In this document: positions 15,262 through 21,421 of the stretch, piece by piece
Position numbering within the stretch: the first letter of the stretch is position 1
Layout: every line of letters begins with the position of its first letter
Assembly (NCBI GenBank): GCA_002715405.1
Contig: PAZD01000049.1
Span: 1 to 22,350 of the forward strand
Source of the DNA: Acidimicrobiaceae bacterium
Lineage (GTDB): Bacteria > Actinomycetota > Acidimicrobiia > Acidimicrobiales > UBA8592
Direction of reading: 5' to 3'
Length of the DNA: 22,350 nt
Translations under genes and position numbers: made by a program
Notes under the pieces: model-generated
Told to the model about the DNA's origin: nothing
The model's input: only the letters and a program-made list of their open reading frames with translations
Databases searched by the model: none

Positions 15262-16503
15262 GCAGATGAATTATTTGAATTAGAAGAAAGTTTTCTAGAT
15301 CCTGTTGTTCAAGATGATCCATTCGATGCTTATGCCACACTTCATGAGAAATGTCCTGTATACAAAGTTCCTGAGAATGGCTTATATATGGTGACAAAAT
15401 ATGATGATGTGAGAGAAGTCTTGACCACTCCATCTGTTTACTCAAGCAGGCCGGGCACTGGAGCTGGAGGGTTAAATGAAGCTACTAGAGCACACGCACA
15501 GGTCTTCGAAGATAAGGGTTGGGTTAAGGGGCGAACGCTGCAACGAACTGATCCGCCCGAGCATAGTCACTACAGAAAGATACTTGGCCGCGTATTTACG
15601 AATCGTGCTGTTCAGGGGATGATTCCCCGAATAGATGAAATTACTAATAATTTGATTGATCAATTCATTGATAGGGGACATTGTGAATTTGTTTCAGAAT
15701 TTGCCCTGCCCTTGCCAGGAATATTTATTTGCGAACAACTAGGCCTTCCAGCTGAAGAATATGAAACATTCAAAAAATGGGCAGATGCGATGCTTGCCAT
15801 GTCCCAGAGGCCACTTTCACCAGAAGAAGCAGTTATCCAAGCTGAATATGAAGTTGAAGCACAACATCACCTAGCTCGCGAGTTCGAGAAGCGGAGAGAG
15901 GAGTCAACTAATGACCTCATTTCAGCACTTGTACACGCCCATCAAGATGATGAACCATTTACTATGGAGGAGCTACAGGATCTTATGCACCAGCTAGTTA
16001 CCGGAGGCTTTGAGACAACAACCGCGGCTCTAGGTACATCAATGTGGTTGCTGTTACGACATCCGGAACAAATGCAAAAATTGAGAGACGATAGATCACT
16101 TCAAAAGAATTTCATTGAAGAGAGCCTTAGATTTGATAGTCCAGTCGCTGGATTATGGAGAACAGCCGCATGCCCAGCTGAAATTGGAGGCTCCTCCATC
16201 CCAGAGGGGTCAGCAGTTATGCCAAGATTTGCAGCTGCAAATAGGGATGAGGAAGTGTTCGAAAACCCCGACGTATTTGATATCACAAGAGAGGATCTCC
16301 ACAAACACGTTGCCTTTGGACTGGGAAGCCACTTCTGCCTTGGAGCCTCGCTTGCTCGAGCCGAACTTATGTCGGCTTTCACGGCCATCCTTGACCGAAT
16401 GGATAACATCAAACTGGCAAAGCCGCTTGATGACCAGCCTCATAAATTTAGTTTTTTCCTTCGCCCGATGAAAGAACTCCATATTGAATTCGACAAGATC
16501 TAG
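15259..16503 (+). CDS. Cytochrome P450
   Basis: A 414-residue soluble bacterial P450 monooxygenase. The key elements are in order: TDPPEHSHYRKILGRVFT (97-114, C helix), the oxygen-activating I-helix motif GGFETTT (249-255), the ExxR pair Glu288/Arg291 in EESLRFDSP, the NRDEEVFENPDVFDITR meander and the haem-binding loop FGLGSHFCLGASLARAEL with axial Cys360. Length is normal for class I bacterial P450s, which need a ferredoxin and reductase; neither is encoded next to it. The substrate cannot be told; the lipid-type neighbours allow a sterol or fatty acid. It ends 11 bp from the next convergent gene. Confidence 0.96.
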   Translation: MADELFELEESFLDPVVQDDPFDAYATLHEKCPVYKVPENGLYMVTKYDDVREVLTTPSVYSSRPGTGAGGLNEATRAHAQVFEDKGWVKGRTLQRTDPPEHSHYRKILGRVFTNRAVQGMIPRIDEITNNLIDQFIDRGHCEFVSEFALPLPGIFICEQLGLPAEEYETFKKWADAMLAMSQRPLSPEEAVIQAEYEVEAQHHLAREFEKRREESTNDLISALVHAHQDDEPFTMEELQDLMHQLVTGGFETTTAALGTSMWLLLRHPEQMQKLRDDRSLQKNFIEESLRFDSPVAGLWRTAACPAEIGGSSIPEGSAVMPRFAAANRDEEVFENPDVFDITREDLHKHVAFGLGSHFCLGASLARAELMSAFTAILDRMDNIKLAKPLDDQPHKFSFFLRPMKELHIEFDKI

Positions 16504-16514
16504 GTAAAGGACCT

Positions 16515-17003
16515 TTAAGGCGATACTGGCGCGCCAGAGTATGGGCTGGGGTCATCGCTATCTGGAATTATAGGCTTTGACCAACTCATGACATCAGCGA
16601 GATTACTTACAATTTCTTTCCACTCTTGTGGTTCCCATCCTTCAGCGCTTCCAACAATCTTCGGGCTTTGATCGAAATGAACTATTGCAGGTGTGCTTTC
16701 AATTCCTATGTGACGAACGAAATTCAACTTTGGATCAACAAACGTAAGGATTTCAGATGACCATGGTCCTAAAAATTCTTTAGAATGTTCAGCTGTTCCA
16801 GTGACCATCCATCCGCCCCGACAGTCAGCATCCTTGAAAGACCGTAAGATCCTTCCAGCTGTATTCACAATCCAAGAGCTCTCATGTGTATAAGGATCTA
16901 CGACTATAAGAAGAAGATGAAAGGTCGTAACCCATTCACGTAGAGTCCGCGATGAACCATCGAGGCTCGTTAAAGGGGTATTTATATCGGGTGAATTAGC
17001 CAC
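16515..17003 (-). CDS. Thioredoxin-fold protein lacking the CxxC motif
   Basis: A 162-residue protein that looks like a redoxin (TlpA/peroxiredoxin-like) fold: an N-terminal region with INTPLTSLDGSSRTLREW, like the start of AhpC/TSA-type domains, strands FHLLLIVV and GWMVTG, a LTFVDPKLNFVRHIGIESTPAIVHFD segment with the Thr-Pro expected at the cis-proline loop, and a C-terminal helix EPQEWKEIVSNLADVM. At the usual active-site position there is VDPYTHESSWI, without cysteine; the only cysteine is in KDADCRGG. It is thus probably not a disulfide oxidoreductase and may be structural or bind a partner. The tail ends Pro/Asp-rich. GTG 17003 is chosen as start, since TAGTTT lies 8 nt upstream; TTG 17012 is the alternative. 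Confidence 0.68.
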   Translation of the reverse strand: MANSPDINTPLTSLDGSSRTLREWVTTFHLLLIVVDPYTHESSWIVNTAGRILRSFKDADCRGGWMVTGTAEHSKEFLGPWSSEILTFVDPKLNFVRHIGIESTPAIVHFDQSPKIVGSAEGWEPQEWKEIVSNLADVMSWSKPIIPDSDDPSPYSGAPVSP

Positions 17004-17145
17004 GGGTATCAAAACTAGCGCACAGTAGTATCCGCTGTGGAACTATTCGAAGATTAGCTTAAGGATATTTCCAAGCGTCAAAAACTGTGGTTCCATTAGT
17101 CATGACCAAAAAATTTCATGGAAAAGAACTGAGGAATAGCCAGAA

Positions 17146-18453
17146 ATGAAAAAGAAGTCTGTAATCGCATTATCCCTGCCGTTATTCGTCATCTTGTTGT
17201 TAGTTGTCTTAATTCAAGTCTTTCGAAGTGACAATAATTCTTCGAATCTCGCCCCAACTGAGTCTAGAGATTCGGTTGCAGCTCCTGATGAGGAAAGACT
17301 CGAGATTGTCGAACCAACACCTATCGAAAAAGCGACTCCAAACCCTTCACCAACAGTGATTCCGACCCCCGAAGAGACTGCGACACCGAAGGTGACGCCC
17401 ACCCCAACTCCTTCTGGGCCTCAGAGAGCTTCCCTTGTATTTACCGGAGATATTTTAAGCCATGGTCCCGTTATACAAAGGGCTTCTATTAACGCAGGTG
17501 CATCAAGTGCCCATGACTACACCCCGATGTTCTCTCAAGTTAGTCCATTACTTGAACAGGCTGACTTAGCTATATGCCACTTGGAAACACCTGTTTCGTC
17601 AGACAATCTCTCACTCTCGGGGTACCCCATTTTTAATGCTCCACGCGAACTTCCATCTAATTTGAAGACAGTCGGTTACGATGGCTGTTCCACCGCATCC
17701 AACCATTCAATGGATAAAGGTTCAAATGGAGTTCGGTCAACCGTTGCACAGCTTCAGGACGCTGGCCTCGTATGGTCCGGCATATCGAGAAGTTCCTCAG
17801 AACAAAGAACTCCGGCATTGTATGGATCAAACGGAATACTTATAGGTCACATGTCCTATACATATGGGCTAAATGGATTTGTTCTTCCCAAAGACGAGCC
17901 ATACCTCGTAAATGTAATAGACGAAGGAGCAATTCTTGACGAAGCTTCCAGAATGCGATCTATAGGTGTTAACTTCGTAGTGCTTAGTGTCCAATGGGGC
18001 AATGAGTATCAGGTTGATCCGAGCGACTCTCAGAAAGAATTAGCTGAAAAGCTACTCAAAAGTGACGCAATTGATTTAATAATTGGATCGCACGTACATG
18101 TTGTACAGCCTATTGAAAAGATTAATGAGAAATATGTTGTTTATGGGTTGGGGAATTTCTTATCGAACCAATCAGCAAATTGCTGCCCAGCAGCATCTCA
18201 AAATGGGGTTATGGTATTTGTTGACATAGTAGGTACTGATCAAGAAGGGTTTGCGGTTGAGAACCTGACATTTGTTCCTACTCGAGTCGATAGGTCAGAT
18301 TACACAATTATTCCTTTGCCGCTTGCAATCGGTGATGATGGTATAGGCCAGTCTCTCCGAAGCTTTTACGAAGCAGTGATAGAAGAGACATCTACCGTGA
18401 TCAACAAACTTGGTGGGAATTATGAAATTAGAGATTTCTCTGTGAATAATTAG
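17146..18453 (+). CDS. CapA family protein (poly-gamma-glutamate/capsule-type, metallophosphatase fold)
   Basis: A 435-residue membrane-anchored, extracellular protein. Residues 7-26 form a membrane segment after a Lys-rich start. Residues 30-92 are a Pro/Thr/Glu-rich linker with TPTPTP repeats. The CapA domain follows: VFTGDILSHG (98-107) with metal-type Asp102 and His106, HLETPVS, STASNHSMDKG, VVLSVQWGNEYQ and the diagnostic GSHVHVVQPIE and YGLGNFLSNQ. This family is linked to poly-gamma-glutamate synthesis or to exopolysaccharide and cell-wall work, but there are no capB/capC genes here, so the substrate is open. GAGG occurs 11 nt upstream of the ATG, a loose SD. The gene overlaps its convergent neighbour by 4 bp. 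Confidence 0.92.
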   Translation: MKKKSVIALSLPLFVILLLVVLIQVFRSDNNSSNLAPTESRDSVAAPDEERLEIVEPTPIEKATPNPSPTVIPTPEETATPKVTPTPTPSGPQRASLVFTGDILSHGPVIQRASINAGASSAHDYTPMFSQVSPLLEQADLAICHLETPVSSDNLSLSGYPIFNAPRELPSNLKTVGYDGCSTASNHSMDKGSNGVRSTVAQLQDAGLVWSGISRSSSEQRTPALYGSNGILIGHMSYTYGLNGFVLPKDEPYLVNVIDEGAILDEASRMRSIGVNFVVLSVQWGNEYQVDPSDSQKELAEKLLKSDAIDLIIGSHVHVVQPIEKINEKYVVYGLGNFLSNQSANCCPAASQNGVMVFVDIVGTDQEGFAVENLTFVPTRVDRSDYTIIPLPLAIGDDGIGQSLRSFYEAVIEETSTVINKLGGNYEIRDFSVNN

Positions 18454-18755
18454 GCCTTAGCAGGTAATTTGTTCTTTCTCGCCTGCCGACGAACACTCAT
18501 TATTGCTACGACTGGAAAGAGTAATAAAAGCCCTAAAAGACCTAGCTGTAAGGCTCCTCCTCTATCAGTCGGGCTTTCCGGGGCAACTCCAGATCCTGGT
18601 TTAGGGATTATTCCAGAACCATCATCAACTTTGATGATCTCAACACCCTTGGAAGTATTCGGTTGCTCTTCGCTCGCTGCGGGAGTCGCTAATACACAAG
18701 ATAGAAGGAGAGTTAGAAATAACGCCATTACATAATTTGGGAAACGATGTATCAT
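18450..18755 (-). CDS. Small secreted or membrane protein with signal peptide and C-terminal membrane segment
   Basis: A 101-residue protein of unknown function. Residues 1-28 form a signal peptide ending in ATPAASEE. A hydrophilic part of about 40 residues follows, with GVEIIKVDDGSGIIPKP and a Pro/Ser-rich stretch, then a glycine/leucine membrane helix (about 69-88) and a positively charged tail RRQARKNK. The predicted topology is outside domain, one membrane pass and a short cytoplasmic tail. A simple sorting-signal role is unlikely because no LPxTG is seen. Its stop region overlaps CapA. No SD or -10 at leaderless spacing is clear, and ATG 18728 is an alternative start, so the exact N-terminus is uncertain. 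Confidence 0.7.
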   Translation of the reverse strand: MIHRFPNYVMALFLTLLLSCVLATPAASEEQPNTSKGVEIIKVDDGSGIIPKPGSGVAPESPTDRGGALQLGLLGLLLLFPVVAIMSVRRQARKNKLPAKA

Positions 18756-18809
18756 TAGAATCCGTTTTCACTAAGTTCTTAGCATTAGCTTGTAATCCGA
18801 TTGTAGAGG

Positions 18810-18824
18810 TACGTTGGTATTGTG
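18810..18824 (+). promoter_or_regulatory. Probable leaderless -10 element of mutY
   Basis: TACGTT at 18810-18815, 6 nt before the GTG at 18822. A GTG start with no SD but a precise -10 spacing supports this start choice. Confidence 0.5.
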
Positions 18825-19685
18825 ATCCACACCGAACAACAAAAAGCATTGTTGGATTGGTGGTCAGTTAGCCACCGGAATCTTCCTTGGAGAGAAACAC
18901 GTGACCCATGGGCAATCATGGTTTCAGAACTTATGCTTCAACAAACGCAGGTCTCACGGGTTATACCGAAATATATGGACTTTCTTGAGAAGTTCTCGAC
19001 TCCTCAAGAATGTTCCCAAGCTTCACCTGCCCTTATCATTGAAGCGTGGGAGGGCCTTGGTTATAACAGAAGAGCACTTAATCTCCATAGAGCCGCCAGC
19101 ATTATCGTTGAGAATTATCACGGAGTTGTACCTGACTCGTTAGATGAACTTTTACAGCTACCAGGTATAGGGCCCTATACCGCTCGGGCTATTTTATGTT
19201 TCGCTTATGAAAAAGATATCGGCGTGGTTGATGTCAACACAAAACGAGTTATTTCACGAATTACAGGAGAACTGTTACCTCCACAGGAATTGCAGAGGAG
19301 GGCAGACGAGCTTGTACCTCAAGGGAAAGGATGGATTTGGAATCAGGCCTTAATGGATCTTGGTTCAGGGATTTGTAAAGCTCGAGGTGTTGATTGTGTG
19401 AATTGTCCACTTAAAAAATTCTGTTTATGGGGAGGAGAAGGAATCGACCCTGTCGAGCAGAGAAACAAATCTAAGCGACCTTCAATGAAGTTCGAAGGTT
19501 CTGACCGTCAAGGGCGCGGAAGACTTATAAACGTGTTACGAAAACGGCTAGTGTCCTCATCTGAACTTGAGGAAATAATGGGTTGGAAAGGGGATCCAGA
19601 AAGATGCGAAAGAATAGTAAATGGGCTTATCAAAGATGGATTAGTTGAATGCAATGTAAAGAAAGAGTACTCACTGCCTAGCTGA
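18822..19685 (+). CDS. mutY: A/G-specific adenine DNA glycosylase (MutY)
   Basis: A 287-residue HhH-GPD glycosylase that removes adenine opposite 8-oxoguanine. Diagnostic features: LPWR (21-24), the catalytic Glu36 in SELMLQQTQV, the helix-hairpin-helix LPGIGPYTA (113-121), the catalytic Asp137 in VVDVNTKRV and the [4Fe-4S] ligands Cys185, Cys192, Cys195 and Cys201 (spacing 6-2-5). The usual C-terminal NUDIX-like 8-oxoG recognition domain is missing or much shortened: after the cluster only about 85 residues remain, ending in a small winged-helix-like tail. Short MutY proteins like this occur in other actinobacteria. Start is GTG. It precedes a second DNA-glycosylase-like gene by 23 bp. Confidence 0.95.
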   Translation: MIHTEQQKALLDWWSVSHRNLPWRETRDPWAIMVSELMLQQTQVSRVIPKYMDFLEKFSTPQECSQASPALIIEAWEGLGYNRRALNLHRAASIIVENYHGVVPDSLDELLQLPGIGPYTARAILCFAYEKDIGVVDVNTKRVISRITGELLPPQELQRRADELVPQGKGWIWNQALMDLGSGICKARGVDCVNCPLKKFCLWGGEGIDPVEQRNKSKRPSMKFEGSDRQGRGRLINVLRKRLVSSSELEEIMGWKGDPERCERIVNGLIKDGLVECNVKKEYSLPS

Positions 19686-19696
19686 TTTAGTAATGC

Positions 19697-19711
19697 TAGT
19701 TTCTTCGGATG
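19697..19711 (+). promoter_or_regulatory. Probable leaderless -10 element of the YcaQ-like gene
   Basis: TAGTTT at 19697-19702, 6 nt (CTTCGG) before the ATG at 19709, inside the 23-bp gap after mutY. No SD is seen. Confidence 0.5.
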
Positions 19712-20911
19712 GTATCTCTTTCACTAGGCGAGGCTCGTCAGGTTGCTTTGACGGCCCAAGGATTTTCAAAAGGGAGGCCGAAAGGGCGAATTGATCGGCG
19801 TCATCTGCGTCGATGTATGAATGTGATGGAGGTAGTACAGCTCGATGCGGTCCCTGTAGTAATTAGAACTCAGTACATGCCATTTTTCTCACGACTTGGT
19901 CCATACCGTCAAACATTGTTTGATGAAATTGCTTACCAAGACGATGAGTGGTTCGAATTATGGGCTCACGAAGCTTCGATCGCTCCTGTGGAGATTGAAC
20001 CTTATTTCCGTTTTGACAAAGTAAGAGCTGCGGAAGGCGCAACGTGGAAAAATCTATACCGTTTAGCTTCCCAAGAGCCATTATATATAAAGAAAGTCCT
20101 ACAAGAGGTCTCCCTAAGAGGTCCGCTAGAAGCGAAAGATCTTTCTGACCCTCAACCGAGAAAAATAACTGGGTGGGGTCATAGATCGAAAGGACAACTT
20201 GCATTGAATTGGCTTTACCGAATTGGAGAGATTGGAATTCGCCGCGGGCCTAATTTCGAAAAGAAGTTTGATCTTCTTGAACGTATAGTCCCATCAGATA
20301 TTCTCAATCAGCCAACTCCAGATCTTCAAGCGTCCTTAATGAACTTGCTTATTCGCTCTGCGAATGCATACGGAGTTGCTACTTCTCGAGATCTTATAGA
20401 TTATTTCCGCTTACCCACCAAAGAAGCAAGAGAGGCAATCTCTGAACTAGTGGAAATTGGGGCATTAATAGAAGTAGGTGTTGAATCTTGGAAAGAAAGT
20501 GCGTACATGGCAAAACGTTTTGTCAACTCCAAAGCAGTTAATGTCTGTGCGGTAGTTTCCCCATTCGATCCAATTATTTGGAACCGAAATCGCGTTATGC
20601 GTTTGTTTAACTTTCAATACAAGATCGAAATCTATATGCCAGAGCCAAAGCGGCAGTTTGGCTATTACGTGTTGCCGCTTTTGGCCGGTGATAGATTTGT
20701 CGGTCGTTTTGACATAAAAAATATTAGAGATCAAAAAATTCTACATATTAAAGCTTCCTTTGTTGAGGCAGGAGTCAACAAAGGAGAGCTAGCTGAAAAG
20801 GCGATACAGGAATTAGCCGATTTAGCTAGATTTCTTGGCGTCGAAAAAATTCAGATCGAAAGGAAAGGCAACTTTGCAGCTGAACTCAAGAAGGTAAAAG
20901 TGGCACTATGA
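19709..20911 (+). CDS. YcaQ/AlkZ-like winged-helix DNA glycosylase family protein
   Basis: A 400-residue member of the HTH_42 (YcaQ/AlkZ) family, whose characterised members are base-excision glycosylases that unhook alkylated bases and interstrand crosslinks. It starts with LSLGEARQVALTAQGF, the conserved opening helix of the family, and has Gln44-Leu45-Asp46 in VVQLDAVPVV, the catalytic Q-x-D motif. Next come the FELWAHEAS segment (near 82-90), a long winged-helix tandem, and PFDPIIWNRNRVMRLFNFQYKIEIYMP, the family's PFD-x-x-W-x-R-x-R block. The C-terminal beta-rich part includes LAGDRFVGRFDIK. Length is normal (about 380-410). It sits behind mutY and overlaps the selenoprotein gene by 6 bp tail to tail. 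Confidence 0.9.
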   Translation: MVSLSLGEARQVALTAQGFSKGRPKGRIDRRHLRRCMNVMEVVQLDAVPVVIRTQYMPFFSRLGPYRQTLFDEIAYQDDEWFELWAHEASIAPVEIEPYFRFDKVRAAEGATWKNLYRLASQEPLYIKKVLQEVSLRGPLEAKDLSDPQPRKITGWGHRSKGQLALNWLYRIGEIGIRRGPNFEKKFDLLERIVPSDILNQPTPDLQASLMNLLIRSANAYGVATSRDLIDYFRLPTKEAREAISELVEIGALIEVGVESWKESAYMAKRFVNSKAVNVCAVVSPFDPIIWNRNRVMRLFNFQYKIEIYMPEPKRQFGYYVLPLLAGDRFVGRFDIKNIRDQKILHIKASFVEAGVNKGELAEKAIQELADLARFLGVEKIQIERKGNFAAELKKVKVAL

Positions 20912-21421
20912 AAGTAACTCATCGAGAATGCTATCGAAAATCTTTTCAGCCAATACCCTCATCTCGTCATCTGTCCTGTCCTGTATGGGGTGATCAGTAA
21001 ATAACCCAGCGGATGGGAAGCCAAGCGCTGCAGATTGTGACTCGGCAGCTGAAACAAACGGCGCAGATGCAACGAATACTCCTGGAATTCCTCGTCTTTC
21101 AAGATCACTTATGTCGTGCACACTGCACGTCGTGCAGCTTCCTCAATCAGCTAGAGCTTCAATAACTGCGTCGCACGTTGTTGAGATTTCATGGCGAAGA
21201 TCTACTGGAGCGGGCTTGGTAAATGTAGGTTTGATGTAACGGAGAACGGTGACACCTTTTTGTTCTAGAAGATACTGAATAGTATCCAGAAAGACATCTC
21301 CGCGAGGTTTGCTGATATCAAGTAACCCTATGGTTGCTCCCTGAAGACTTGAAATTCTTTGCGCTCTTTCACGGTGCTCAGGAGTTTGTTCATTAGTAGG
21401 GTCGAGAACACTGGTTGTCAT
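20906..21421 (-). CDS. UGSC family selenoprotein, read through in-frame UGA (Sec93)
   Basis: A 171-residue protein whose frame is open from ATG 21421 to TAG 20906 except for one UGA (21143-21145), read here as selenocysteine 93. Directly after it come Gly-Ser-Cys-Thr-Thr-Cys (94-99), so the site is Sec-Gly-Ser-Cys, the UGSC motif of a known hypothetical selenoprotein family. The first half has GATIGLLDISKPRGDVFLD (28-46), a beta-alpha start like a Rossmann-type fold; after the site come ERRGIPGVFVASAPF and SAALGFPSAGL. The pattern U-G-x-C-T-x-C following TTCDAVIEAL recalls the selenocysteine site of glycine reductase GrdB, so reductive cleavage chemistry is possible. The gene overlaps its partner by ATGA, implying coupled translation. 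Sec insertion needs selABC and selD elsewhere in the genome. Two unrelated short genes or a pseudogene is the weaker alternative. Confidence 0.87.
21115..21129 (-). promoter_or_regulatory. Candidate bacterial SECIS hairpin
   Basis: On the minus strand CGTGCA-GTG-TGCACG forms a perfect 6-bp stem with a 3-nt loop. It lies 14-28 nt after the UGA, and the loop begins 20 nt after it with a G, which matches the usual requirements for a bacterial SECIS (small apical loop with an early G, roughly 16-37 nt downstream). A second, mutually exclusive hairpin CTGCAC-GAC-GTGCAG occupies 21123-21137, closer to the UGA. Confidence 0.75.

Noticed and set aside
20906..21121. A separate 71-residue gene starting at the ATG-like codon 21121.
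   Set aside because: The codon at 21121 is a GTG in mid-frame (Val101 of the selenoprotein), and the frame continues upstream through UGSC to the preceding frame in the same phase. One selenoprotein explains both pieces better.
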